From positions 1 to 64,000 of the forward strand of contig JAIUNR010000001.1 of the NCBI GenBank assembly GCA_020161575.1: a stretch of 64,000 nucleotides of DNA, written 5' to 3'. Position numbers and translations under genes: made by a program. Each line of letters starts with the position of its first letter. Position 1 is the stretch's first letter. The DNA is from Pseudomonadota bacterium. Its GTDB lineage: Bacteria; Pseudomonadota; Alphaproteobacteria; Rhizobiales; Beijerinckiaceae. Positions 37,298 through 45,169 of the stretch are shown one piece after another. The notes under the pieces were generated by a model. That model did not search any database. It was not told the origin of the DNA and saw only the letters and a list, made by a program, of their open reading frames with translations.

Positions 37298-37708
37298 TCA
37301 GGCGCTGCTGCGAAAGCGTGCGTGCTGCAAGCCGGTCATCAGCAGGCAAATGATGAGCAGCACGCTGAACTCTGCGCCATTGCGGCCAAGGCCAACGACG
37401 AACCAGCCGGATTTTGCATGAACAAGGACGATCCCGAGCGCATAGATGGCGGAATAGACCAATGTGAGCGGAACCACCAGCCGGCCCGCCGCGAGGAGCA
37501 GGGATCCAACGATTTCGATGCTTGTGACGGCGATTGCCCAGGCGAATCCTGCCGGAAAACCTTGGCTTTCAAGAAAGACTCCGAAGGGCGGGACGGCGCC
37601 TGCAAGCCAGCGCGCCCATCCATGCGCTGCGATCAGCCCCGCCAGCGTCAGCCGCAGGATCAGCCAGCCAAGCCGGCTACGAGATTCTATAGAATGGGCA
37701 AAAGGCAT
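37298..37708 (-). CDS. DoxX family membrane protein
   Basis: The product is 136 residues with four predicted membrane helices and the DoxX-like pattern: LGWLILRLTLAGLIAAHGWAR at the start and SIEIVGSLLLAAGR in the middle. DoxX-family proteins are poorly defined redox- or stress-linked membrane proteins. ATG 37708 is used. It is upstream of ybgC on the same strand, 116 bp away, and divergent from the haem-type membrane protein. Confidence 0.85.
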   Translation of the reverse strand: MPFAHSIESRSRLGWLILRLTLAGLIAAHGWARWLAGAVPPFGVFLESQGFPAGFAWAIAVTSIEIVGSLLLAAGRLVVPLTLVYSAIYALGIVLVHAKSGWFVVGLGRNGAEFSVLLIICLLMTGLQHARFRSSA

Positions 37709-37843
37709 CAAGACAGTTGCAAATCCACAATGGTGTGAAAATTTGCAAGGAAAATGAGCTTGAATTTAGTTGTTAGTCAATATGCGTTGCGCTTATAGCA
37801 CATAAGCACTATAAAAAATTTTTTGATGGATGAATTTCTAATA

Positions 37844-37865
37844 ATATCAATGGTATTCTTGATAT
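37844..37865. promoter_or_regulatory. Inverted repeat ATATCAA-N8-TTGATAT
   Basis: A perfect 7-8-7 inverted repeat lies in an AT-rich intergenic region between two divergent membrane-protein genes. It resembles an operator of a dimeric regulator. The regulator is unknown. Confidence 0.45.
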
Positions 37866-37914
37866 TTATATTGTTGCTTTTTTGAAGATGAACGAGCAAA
37901 AATTTGTGAAGTGA

Positions 37915-37926
37915 CTTTGATCAAAG
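37915..37926. promoter_or_regulatory. Palindrome CTTTGATCAAAG
   Basis: A perfect 12-bp palindrome ends 45 bp before the start codon of the membrane protein at 37972. Its half-site recalls FNR/FixK (TTGAT) but lacks the usual four-base spacer. Confidence 0.4.
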
Positions 37927-37971
37927 GTCTCCGATTTTCTGAGAGTGCATTTTCTCAGTTCGGAGCAAAGA

Positions 37972-38586
37972 ATGCCGTTCTTCTCTCTTAATGGCTGGCG
38001 ATTGTTTCTCGTCTCCGGCCTGATCATCCTTGCCGCGACTTTTGGCCCCCTCTGGCAGGACGCTTTCTCGTCGCAATCCCTGCGCTGGGCGATACGGTTC
38101 ACGGCGCGCAGCTCGGCGATCCTGTTCCTGCTGGCCTTCACGGCCAGTGCGCTGTTCCGCCTGATGCCCAATCGTTTCACGCGCTGGCAGCGCGCCAACC
38201 GGCGCTTTCTCGGGCTTTCCTTCGCCTTTTCCCATTTCGTCCATGCCAGCTTCATCATCGCCTTCGCGGCGCAGGGGCCTGAACAATACGCCTATGCCGT
38301 GACGCCGGACATGGTGGTGGTCGGTTCGATCGGCTACGCGCTGATCATCCTGATGGCCGCGACCTCATTCAAAGCCACGGCCGCGCTGATCGGCGCGAAA
38401 GCCTGGGCGTGGCTTCATTCCATCGGCGTGCATTGGCTCTGGCTGCAATTCGTCGTGGCTTTCGGCGTGCGGGCCAAGGCGGGCGGGCCGCTTTACTGGA
38501 GTTTCATCGCCGTATTCATGCTCGCGCTGGCGGCGAGGCTGGTGGCATGGCGCCTGCGTGTTGTGGCGGAACGGCGGATGGCGTGA
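37972..38586 (+). CDS. Six-helix membrane protein, ferric-reductase-like (b-haem type)
   Basis: The 204-residue product has about six membrane helices. An NRRFLGLSFAFSHFVHASF segment matches the style of the ferric reductase-like domain shared by MsrQ/YedZ, and His pairs lie in helix 3 (88, 91) and helix 5 (149, 154), placed to hold haem between helices. It is related in style to MsrQ but is not clearly MsrQ; no msrP is adjacent. ATG 37972 follows GGAGC. The stop directly abuts the ruvB end on the other strand. Palindromes in the upstream gap suggest regulation. Confidence 0.75.
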   Translation: MPFFSLNGWRLFLVSGLIILAATFGPLWQDAFSSQSLRWAIRFTARSSAILFLLAFTASALFRLMPNRFTRWQRANRRFLGLSFAFSHFVHASFIIAFAAQGPEQYAYAVTPDMVVVGSIGYALIILMAATSFKATAALIGAKAWAWLHSIGVHWLWLQFVVAFGVRAKAGGPLYWSFIAVFMLALAARLVAWRLRVVAERRMA

Positions 38587-39624
38587 TCACTCCTCCTCGC
38601 CTTCGAAGAGCCCGAACTGTGCAGCTTGGCGGGAGGGCGGGCTCATCCCGAGATGGCGGAAGGCGGCATCGGTGAGGAGGCGCCCGCGCGGCGTGCGCTG
38701 CAGGAAGCCCTGCTGGAGCAGGTAGGGCTCGATGATATCCTCGATGGCGTCGCGTGGTTCGGAAAGCGCGGCGGCCATGGTCTCGATGCCCACCGGGCCG
38801 CCGGAGAATTTCTCTGCGATCGTGGTGAGATAACGCCTGTCCATCAGATCGAGGCCGATGGAATCGACATCGAGCATGGTCAGCGCCTTGTCCGCGATGG
38901 CGCGCGTGACCTTCTCCGCGCCTTCGACGATCGCGACATCGCGCACCCGGCGCAGCAGGCGGCCGGCGATGCGCGGGGTGCCGCGCGCGCGCCGCGCGAT
39001 CTCGTTCGCGCCATCCTGGCTCATGCCGATGCCGAGGACGCGCGCGCCGCGCGTCACGATCAGCTCCAGTTCCTCCACCGTGTAGAAATTGAGGCGGATG
39101 GGAATGCCGAAGCGGTCGCGCAGGGGAGTTGTCAGCAGGCCAGCGCGGGTGGTTGCGCCGACGAGGGTGAATTTCGGCAGGTCGATCTTGACCGAGCGCG
39201 CCGCCGGCCCTTCGCCGATGATGAGGTCGAGCTGGTAATCCTCCATCGCGGGGTAGAGGATTTCCTCGACCGCCGGGTTGAGGCGGTGGATTTCATCAAT
39301 GAAGAGCACGTCGCGCTCATCGAGATTGGTGAGCTGGGCGGCGAGATCGCCTGCCTTGGCGATCACCGGGCCTGAGGTCGAGCGGAAATTGACGCCAAGC
39401 TCGCGCGCGACGATCTGCGCGAGGGTTGTCTTGCCGAGGCCGGGCGGGCCGACGAACAGGACATGATCGAGCGCATCGCCGCGTGTTTTCGCCGCTTGTA
39501 TGAAAACCTTGAGGTTTTCCTGCGCCTGTTGCTGGCCGATGAACTCGCCCAGTTGCAGCGGGCGGATCGACTGATCCACATCGTCGCCGCGTTTCTCGGG
39601 GTTGAGGAGGCCGGGGCGGGTCAC
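38587..39624 (-). CDS. ruvB: Holliday junction branch migration helicase RuvB
   Basis: RuvB is the AAA+ motor that drives Holliday junctions with RuvA. Walker A is GPPGLGKTT, Walker B is VLFIDEIH, and sensor and arginine-finger regions (LRDRFG) are present. The C-terminal winged-helix domain reads RTPRGRLLT. The 345 residues start at GTG 39624, overlapping the previous stop (GTGA); the frame is open much further upstream but not in family-like sequence. Confidence 0.98.
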   Translation of the reverse strand: MTRPGLLNPEKRGDDVDQSIRPLQLGEFIGQQQAQENLKVFIQAAKTRGDALDHVLFVGPPGLGKTTLAQIVARELGVNFRSTSGPVIAKAGDLAAQLTNLDERDVLFIDEIHRLNPAVEEILYPAMEDYQLDLIIGEGPAARSVKIDLPKFTLVGATTRAGLLTTPLRDRFGIPIRLNFYTVEELELIVTRGARVLGIGMSQDGANEIARRARGTPRIAGRLLRRVRDVAIVEGAEKVTRAIADKALTMLDVDSIGLDLMDRRYLTTIAEKFSGGPVGIETMAAALSEPRDAIEDIIEPYLLQQGFLQRTPRGRLLTDAAFRHLGMSPPSRQAAQFGLFEGEEE

Positions 39625-40115
39625 AGGTCGATCTCCAGCTCCAGCGCGTCGCGAATGGGGATGCCATCCTGTCCTTTTTCCGGGAGGCTGGGATTGACGG
39701 CGCGGTAGATTGCGATGGCGCCGGGATAGAAGGCGGCGATCCTGAAACCCTGCATCTGGAAGTAGCGCAAGGCGGCGGTATTGTCGTTGGTGGTCACAAC
39801 ACGCATGATTTTGACGTTGTTCTCGCGCCCGATCTCGGCGCAACGCGCAAGCAATGCCTTGCCGATGCCGGGTACATCCGAGAAATTATCAACCGTCAGC
39901 ACGAGCATCATCGCCCGTTGCACCGCATATGTCGCGAGCCCCAGGGCGGTTCCCTCCGGGCTTTTTGCAACCAGTGCAGAAAATTCTCCAATTTTCCATG
40001 TCCTGCCGAACATGATCAGGGTATCGCCCCAGCGCCGCGTAAGGAGCTCGCTCAGCTCGGATTGGTCGTCGAGCGGAGCGATCGCAAAGGTATCCCGAGG
40101 GAGTTCCAGCGCCAT
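39621..40115 (-). CDS. GNAT-fold acetyltransferase between ruvA and ruvB
   Basis: This 164-residue protein has the GNAT acyl-CoA site: [19 protein letters not shown] matches beta4 and the pyrophosphate loop, followed by [20 protein letters not shown] with the family Asn and Tyr. The substrate is unknown. It begins two bases after ruvA and overlaps ruvB by four, so it is translated within the ruv operon. A DNA-repair role is suggested only by position. Confidence 0.85.
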   Translation of the reverse strand: MALELPRDTFAIAPLDDQSELSELLTRRWGDTLIMFGRTWKIGEFSALVAKSPEGTALGLATYAVQRAMMLVLTVDNFSDVPGIGKALLARCAEIGRENNVKIMRVVTTNDNTAALRYFQMQGFRIAAFYPGAIAIYRAVNPSLPEKGQDGIPIRDALELEIDL

Positions 40116-40117
40116 TG

Positions 40118-40735
40118 TCACTTCGCCAGTTCCTTCAATCCCTGCCGGATCAGCGCGCCGGTTTCCGCGCCATCCCCCAGCGCCTTTGCCGCTGCGGCAA
40201 TGGCGGCAGCGGCCTGTGGCTGGCCATAGCCAAGATTGACCAGCGCGGAGACGGCATCCTTCAGCGGCCCCGCGACGCGGCTCTCCTCGACATCGCCGAC
40301 GAGCTTGGCGACGGCCGGATCGACGGCGCCGAAAGCCGGGGCCTTGCCCTTGAGTTCGACACAGATCCGCTCGGCGAGTTTCGGGCCCACGCCGGGAGAA
40401 CGGGCGATCGCGCCCTTGTCCTTCATGGCGATGGCGCCAGCCAGCTCCGCCGGGCGCAGGGTGGAGAGGATCGCGAGCGCGACCTTTTGCCCCACGCCCT
40501 GCACGCCGAGCAGGATATTGAACCATTCCTTCTCGATATCCGAGGAGAAGCCGAAAAGGCGGATCATGTCCTCGCGCACGATGGTCTCGATATGAAGTGT
40601 TGCTGCCTCCCCCGCCGCCGGCAGCGCCTGCAGGGTGCGCGAGGAGCAGTGGACGAGATAGCCCACGCCGTGCACATCGAGGATCACGTGATCCTCGCCG
40701 TAGCTGTCGATGACTCCCTTGAGCTTGCCGATCAT
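40118..40735 (-). CDS. ruvA: Holliday junction DNA-binding protein RuvA
   Basis: RuvA forms a tetramer on Holliday junctions and loads RuvB. The 205-residue product has the N-terminal OB fold ([20 protein letters not shown]), helix-hairpin-helix region with [10 protein letters not shown], and a C-terminal UBA-like domain (about 155-205) that contacts RuvB. It is four bases downstream of the secreted-protein gene. Confidence 0.97.
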   Translation of the reverse strand: MIGKLKGVIDSYGEDHVILDVHGVGYLVHCSSRTLQALPAAGEAATLHIETIVREDMIRLFGFSSDIEKEWFNILLGVQGVGQKVALAILSTLRPAELAGAIAMKDKGAIARSPGVGPKLAERICVELKGKAPAFGAVDPAVAKLVGDVEESRVAGPLKDAVSALVNLGYGQPQAAAAIAAAAKALGDGAETGALIRQGLKELAK

Positions 40736-40739
40736 GCGC

Positions 40740-41117
40740 TCACCTGCCGCAACGCATCAGCGGCGCGCTTCTCGATCCGTCCGCCCAGAGGATGCGCAGG
40801 CTGGTGCCTCGCGCTTCCAGCTTGAAATCCTGCGGCCCCGGCGGAGCCTCCTCGCCCTGGCAGCGTTTGCCCTTGACCGCCCAGAGCGCGCCGTCGCCGC
40901 GGGTTTCGATCACCTTGAAGCCCAGCCCCTGGCAGGAGAAAACCGGCAGATCCATGCGATCCCCCTTGAGCGTAAGGAAGATGTCATTCGCCTTGCAGGC
41001 CTGCCCATGCAACGCGTATCGCCCTTCCGGCGGACGCGGTTCGGCTCCCCCCGATGCCATGGCCGGGCTGGTCACGAGAAAAAGCACAAGAGCAGCGGAC
41101 CGCATCGGGAACCTCAT
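40740..41117 (-). CDS. Secreted four-cysteine protein inside the ruv operon
   Basis: I do not recognise this family. The 125-residue product has a signal peptide cut near PAMAS (about residue 21) and four cysteines (41, 62, 86, 123), suitable for two disulfides. The mature part is beta-rich with no lipobox. The ATG overlaps the ruvC stop (ATGA), and ruvA follows four bases later, so it is co-translated with cytosolic repair genes despite being exported. Confidence 0.8.
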   Translation of the reverse strand: MRFPMRSAALVLFLVTSPAMASGGAEPRPPEGRYALHGQACKANDIFLTLKGDRMDLPVFSCQGLGFKVIETRGDGALWAVKGKRCQGEEAPPGPQDFKLEARGTSLRILWADGSRSAPLMRCGR

Positions 41118-41599
41118 CGCACGCTCCTGTTATGCGCGTGGCAGATGGCGATGGCGAGCGCATCGGCCATATCGTCTGTGCGAAACTCGGCCTTCGGCAG
41201 CAGCACCTTCACCATCAGGCGAATCTGCGCCTTTTCGGCATGGCCCGAGCCAACCACGCTTTTCTTGACCTGGTTGGGCGCGTATTCGGCTACGACCAGC
41301 CCCGCTTGCGCGGGAACCAGCATCGCGACACCGCGCGCCGCGCCGAGTTTGAGCGTGGCGCGCGCATCCTTGTTGACGAACGTTTCTTCCACCGCCGCTT
41401 CCTCGGGCGCGTGATCGTGAATGACGACGCGAAGCCCCTCATGGATTGCGGCGAGCCTGTCCGCGAGATCGGCCTTCGGGCTGGGCTCGACGACGCCGCA
41501 GGCGATATAGGTCAATCGTGTGCCCTCGACCTCGATGATCCCCCAGCCCGTATGGCGCAGGCCGGGATCGATGCCGATGATTCGCGTCGCTTTTCTCAT
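41114..41599 (-). CDS. ruvC: Holliday junction resolvase RuvC
   Basis: RuvC cuts Holliday junctions symmetrically. The RNase H-fold acidic residues appear in [12 protein letters not shown] (first Asp), VEETFVN (Glu) and the C-terminal [13 protein letters not shown] (Asp pair). The 161 residues match the family. It is the first gene of the run ruvC, secreted protein, ruvA, GNAT, ruvB. Confidence 0.97.
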   Translation of the reverse strand: MRKATRIIGIDPGLRHTGWGIIEVEGTRLTYIACGVVEPSPKADLADRLAAIHEGLRVVIHDHAPEEAAVEETFVNKDARATLKLGAARGVAMLVPAQAGLVVAEYAPNQVKKSVVGSGHAEKAQIRLMVKVLLPKAEFRTDDMADALAIAICHAHNRSVR

Positions 41600-41657
41600 G
41601 GGGCGATTTTATGCCCGCGCAAATGAGAACGAAAAGTGAAAATTCGTTCCCTCTACC

Positions 41658-42317
41658 TCACGGGCCGTAGGAACGTCGGACCACCACCTGCGCTTGTCCC
41701 GTCTGGATGGCGCGCGATCGTGCATCGAGCGTGCCTGTCGAGCGCATGCGCGCAAGCACCGGCTCTTGCCGAAGTGCCGCGGCGACCCGCGCGCGATGCA
41801 CGGGCGTGACCGGGAAGCAGCGATTGGGCGCTTCCCACAGATCCCGCGCGATCGAGGTCGATACCGCCCAGCTGATGGCGGAGAAGGCCGTCTCGTTCGG
41901 CCGGACCTGATTGGTTTCGATCAGGGTCTTGATGACCTCCGCGAGGATGCGCGCGGAATCCTCGAAGGTGATGTTCAGTTTGTCGAGGTAATCGGGGTTG
42001 CAATGGCGCTGGATGAAGAGCCAGTCATGGATGATATAGGCTGGCGCGAAGCCCCAGGGGGAGAAACCGTCCAAGGCCCGGACAGGCCGTGGGATGGAGC
42101 CGCCATCGGTATAGATCATCTCGGGCTTTATGAGCTTTCCGTCGGAGGTGCGGAAGCTCAATCCGCCAGGCCCGCCGACATAGACGAACGAGTCTTCGCC
42201 GACCCAGACCACCGCCAGCTCGCCGCGCAGCACACCGGGAGGTGTGCCTTCCAGGGTGAAGGTCTGGCAGCCCGCGAGAAACAGGACCGCCGCCAGTAGC
42301 ATTGCCCGCGCGCGCAT
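41658..42317 (-). CDS. DUF1353 domain lipoprotein
   Basis: The 219-residue product has a lipobox FLAGC ending at Cys17, so it is probably a membrane-anchored lipoprotein. Residues about 60-130 match DUF1353, with YTDGGSIPRP and the HDW motif in YIIHDWLF; such proteins also occur in phages, where the motif suggests a peptidoglycan- or nucleotide-related hydrolase-like fold. Function is unknown. It stands between ruvC and yebC, with gaps on both sides. Confidence 0.85.
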   Translation of the reverse strand: MRARAMLLAAVLFLAGCQTFTLEGTPPGVLRGELAVVWVGEDSFVYVGGPGGLSFRTSDGKLIKPEMIYTDGGSIPRPVRALDGFSPWGFAPAYIIHDWLFIQRHCNPDYLDKLNITFEDSARILAEVIKTLIETNQVRPNETAFSAISWAVSTSIARDLWEAPNRCFPVTPVHRARVAAALRQEPVLARMRSTGTLDARSRAIQTGQAQVVVRRSYGP

Positions 42318-42394
42318 GCAGCCCCCATTTTGCTGAAAAACACGGGGATTGTATCAGTATTCCAGCCGCGGGCAATAATCGTCGGGGGGCGGGC

Positions 42395-43141
42395 TCACGC
42401 CGTGAGCTTCGCCATCACCTCGTCCGAAACCTCGAAATTCGAGAAAACGTTCTGCACGTCGTCGTCATTGTCGAGATTGTCGATGAGCTTCATCACGCTC
42501 GTGGCCTTGTCGAGATCGAGCTCGACATTGTTCTGCGGTTTCCAGATGCCCTTGGCCGAAGCCGGGGCGCCCAGCGCCGTCTCCAGCGCCTTGGAAACGT
42601 CGGAGAGATCCTCGAAGCCGCAATAGATGACATGGCCGTTCTCGTCGGACACGACATCCTCGGCGCCGGCCTCGATCGCGGCTTCCATCACCTTGTCCGC
42701 GTCGCCCGCGCTCGCGGGATAGGTGATCTCGCCCACGCGGTCGAACATGAAGGTGGCCGAGCCTGTCGCGCCCAGTTCGCCACCCGCCTTGGTGAAATAG
42801 GAGCGTACCGCCGCCGAGGTGCGGTTGCGATTGTCGGTCAGTGCTTCCACGATCAGCATGACGCCGCCGGGACCGCGGCCCTCATAGCGCACCTCGTCGT
42901 AGTTTTCCGCGTCGCCACCGGCTGCTTTCTTGATCGCGCGCTCGATATTGTCTTTCGGCATGTTCTCGGCACGGGCCGCGAGCACCGCCATGCGCAGGCG
43001 TGGGTTCATGTTAGGGTCAGGCATGCCCATTTTCGCGGCAACGGTGATTTCGCGCGCGAGTTTCGAGAACATTTTCGAGCGCACGGCATCCTGCTTGCCC
43101 TTGCGATGCATGATGTTCTTGAATTGCGAATGACCGGCCAT
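42395..43141 (-). CDS. YebC/PmpR family protein
   Basis: YebC-family proteins were described as transcription regulators and are now also linked to translation of proline-rich stretches. The 248 residues show the family start [19 protein letters not shown] and the motifs [20 protein letters not shown] and [21 protein letters not shown]. It commonly lies upstream of ruvC; here a DUF1353 gene separates them. Confidence 0.96.
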   Translation of the reverse strand: MAGHSQFKNIMHRKGKQDAVRSKMFSKLAREITVAAKMGMPDPNMNPRLRMAVLAARAENMPKDNIERAIKKAAGGDAENYDEVRYEGRGPGGVMLIVEALTDNRNRTSAAVRSYFTKAGGELGATGSATFMFDRVGEITYPASAGDADKVMEAAIEAGAEDVVSDENGHVIYCGFEDLSDVSKALETALGAPASAKGIWKPQNNVELDLDKATSVMKLIDNLDNDDDVQNVFSNFEVSDEVMAKLTA

Positions 43142-43226
43142 GCGGGGCTTTCCTCAAGCAAAAGTGCGATGATCAATGCGGCTCATAACCAAAAGCGTGC
43201 CGCGAAATCAAGAAAACCGTTTGTCT

Positions 43227-44045
43227 TCAATCCCAGTCGGGAATGGTTTCGGCGATATTGGGGCCGACGCGCAGCGGGGCCAGGCGTTTTGTCAAGCCGG
43301 TCGTGTCATCCGTCTCGACCAGCAATCCGCAGATCGTGCCATGTCCGGAGGCGGATTCCCAGCGCACGCCCGGCGTCTTCTCGATAAGGCGGCGGACCGG
43401 CTCGTGGCGATCGAAACCGATCACGGAGAGATAATCGCCGCACATGCCGGCATCGCCCATATAGCCCGAGCCGCCGGGCAGGATGCGATGATCCGCCGTG
43501 GGGACATGGGTATGGGTGCCGACCGAGAAGGAGACGCGGCCGTCGAAATGCCAGCCGAGCGCTTGTTTCTCCGCCGATGCTTCGGCGTGAAGGTCGAGCA
43601 CGATCGCATCCGCCACCTGCCGCAGCGGCGCGGCTTCGATCTCGCGCTCGACGGCACGGAAGGGGCAATCGACCGCATCCATCTCGATGCGCCCGAGGAC
43701 GTTGATGACCAGCACGCGGCGCCCATCCGCGGTTTCCACCATTCCCGCGCCGCGTCCCGGCGTGCCCGGCGGCAGGTTCGCGGGACGGATCAGCCGTTCC
43801 GAGCGTTCGATATAGACGAGCGTTTCACGCTGGTCGAAGGAGTGGTTTCCCAGTGTGATCGCATCCGCGCCGGCATCGAGCAATTCGTGGTAGATCGCCT
43901 CGGTGATGCCGAAGCCGCCGGCGGCATTCTCGCCGTTGATGATCACGCAATCGGTCCGCAATGTCGATTTCAGCGAAGGAAGGTGGCGGGATACCGCCTC
44001 GCGGCCCGGTCTGCCGACCACATCGCCCAGAAAGAGAATACGCAA
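43227..44045 (-). CDS. TIGR00282-type metallophosphoesterase (YmdB family)
   Basis: YmdB-type enzymes are cytosolic metallophosphoesterases acting on 2',3'-cyclic nucleotides. Metal-site motifs are intact: FLGDVVGRPG, NGENAAGG, GNHSFDQ and the late VGTHTHVPTAD. I start at TTG 44045, which gives MRILFLGDVVG and has GAGG seven bases upstream; an ATG 19 codons further out adds residues not typical of the family and falls before the ribosome site. The product is 272 residues. Confidence 0.93.
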   Translation of the reverse strand: MRILFLGDVVGRPGREAVSRHLPSLKSTLRTDCVIINGENAAGGFGITEAIYHELLDAGADAITLGNHSFDQRETLVYIERSERLIRPANLPPGTPGRGAGMVETADGRRVLVINVLGRIEMDAVDCPFRAVEREIEAAPLRQVADAIVLDLHAEASAEKQALGWHFDGRVSFSVGTHTHVPTADHRILPGGSGYMGDAGMCGDYLSVIGFDRHEPVRRLIEKTPGVRWESASGHGTICGLLVETDDTTGLTKRLAPLRVGPNIAETIPDWD

Positions 44046-44109
44046 AGGGAGCCTCGTGCAACGCTGCGCCGGCAGCGCAAAAACAGGGAAGTGCGGAGCC
44101 ACAGAACCG

Positions 44110-44265
44110 GTGGAGTGTCGATCCCGGGAACCTACATAAGTAGGTGGGCGCCGTGTGCCCGGACCCAGAGGTCCAGGCAGGAACAGCTCCCTAAGGATCG
44201 TTAAGGCCCCGGGGAATACGTATAACCTGCCGCATCCCGCAGCCCCGCGCCGTCAATGTAGGTGT
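44110..44265 (-). ncRNA. ssrS: 6S RNA
   Basis: A structured, gene-free stretch lies just downstream of zapA on the same strand, the conserved place of 6S RNA. The segment around GGGGCCTTAACGATCCTTAG, the GGACC/GGTCC hairpin and the ACCTAC-TTAT-GTAGGT hairpin followed by CCCGGGATCGACAC recall alphaproteobacterial 6S RNAs. ACCTACAT near the 5' end (44256-44263) can also pair with ATGTAGGT near the 3' end (44130-44137), giving a closing stem. 6S RNA binds the sigma70 RNA polymerase holoenzyme. The ends are approximate. Confidence 0.72.
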
Positions 44266-44294
44266 TTCGCGCGAAGAAGAGAAGAGGGCTGTGC

Positions 44295-44666
44295 TTATTC
44301 CGCCGTGGCGGCGCCCGAAAGTACCCGCGTGATCCGCTCGATCCGCTGTGAAAGGCTATCGATGACACCGGCAATGGCGGTGTCTTTTTGATTCTCGCTG
44401 CTCGCCGCCTGCTGGCGGGCAAGGCGATCGGCCTCGACGGCGCTTTCCGCGTGCGTCACCTTCTTCTTTTCTTCGGAAAGCTCGTCGCAGACCATCAAGG
44501 CCGCCATCACGGTAAGGCGCAGATCGCCAATCTCGCCGAAGCTCTGCCGCATCATCTGGATGCGGGTATCGAGATGCGCGGCAAGCTCGCCCAGATGCGG
44601 TTCCTGCCCGTCCTCGCAGGCCATGCGGAACTGCTTTCCGTCAATGGTGATCGTGACCTGTGCCAT
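44295..44666 (-). CDS. zapA: Cell division protein ZapA
   Basis: ZapA bundles FtsZ filaments at the division site. The 123 residues begin MAQVTITIDGKQFRM, with the family pattern LGELAAHLDTRI and a C-terminal coiled coil (about 65-123). It follows the DUF4164 gene by six bases and precedes 6S RNA, as in related bacteria. Confidence 0.94.
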   Translation of the reverse strand: MAQVTITIDGKQFRMACEDGQEPHLGELAAHLDTRIQMMRQSFGEIGDLRLTVMAALMVCDELSEEKKKVTHAESAVEADRLARQQAASSENQKDTAIAGVIDSLSQRIERITRVLSGAATAE

Positions 44667-44672
44667 GAACGG

Positions 44673-44942
44673 TCAGACCCGGCCGAGACCGTCGCGGATC
44701 GCGGCGATGGCATTGTCGATTCGCGGCGCGAGCTGTTCGAGGCCGGCCTCGGTGCTCATCCGGGCGGCGCGCTCCTCGTCGAGCAGGCGCGCGAGCTGGT
44801 GACGATCCTCGCGCATGAGCGACAACTCGGTTTCGAGCGTCGTGCGGGCACGGTCGCCATCCGCATGGCGAAGCGATGCCGCGTCCAGCCGGTCAATGGC
44901 GGCGGAAAGGCGGGACAAGGCGTCCTTGATCGCATCGCTCAC
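44673..44942 (-). CDS. DUF4164 coiled-coil protein
   Basis: The 89-residue product is almost entirely coiled coil (ALSRLSAAIDRLDAA, then LSLMREDRHQLARLLDEE). It matches DUF4164, a family regularly found just upstream of zapA in Rhizobiales, and may help ZapA or FtsZ; this role is inferred from position. Operon with zapA. Confidence 0.85.
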   Translation of the reverse strand: MSDAIKDALSRLSAAIDRLDAASLRHADGDRARTTLETELSLMREDRHQLARLLDEERAARMSTEAGLEQLAPRIDNAIAAIRDGLGRV

Positions 44943-45169
44943 GGGCGTCTTCCTGTCGTTCCCGGCGCGGCCGGGTTTGGTATCCGGCTGCGAGTGGAAG
45001 GCAAATCAGCCTTTTGGGCCGCGAACCTTATGCGGCGGTTGAGCGGGTGGTCAACCATTCAAACGTGGCAACGGCATGACCATGCGGATTACACCGAATT
45101 ACCAAGAGATTCCGCCATTCGAAATGCCTAGAAAACCGGATAAGTATAAGAGCATCCAGGGAGGAGAGC

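Noticed and set aside
37915..37926. FNR/FixK box at CTTTGATCAAAG
   Set aside because: The half-sites TTGAT/ATCAA overlap with no four-base spacer, so the site is not a standard box.
41658..42317. Prophage remnant signalled by DUF1353
   Set aside because: DUF1353 also occurs in phages, but the gene encodes a lipoprotein with a signal peptide and is surrounded by core genes; no phage gene is near.
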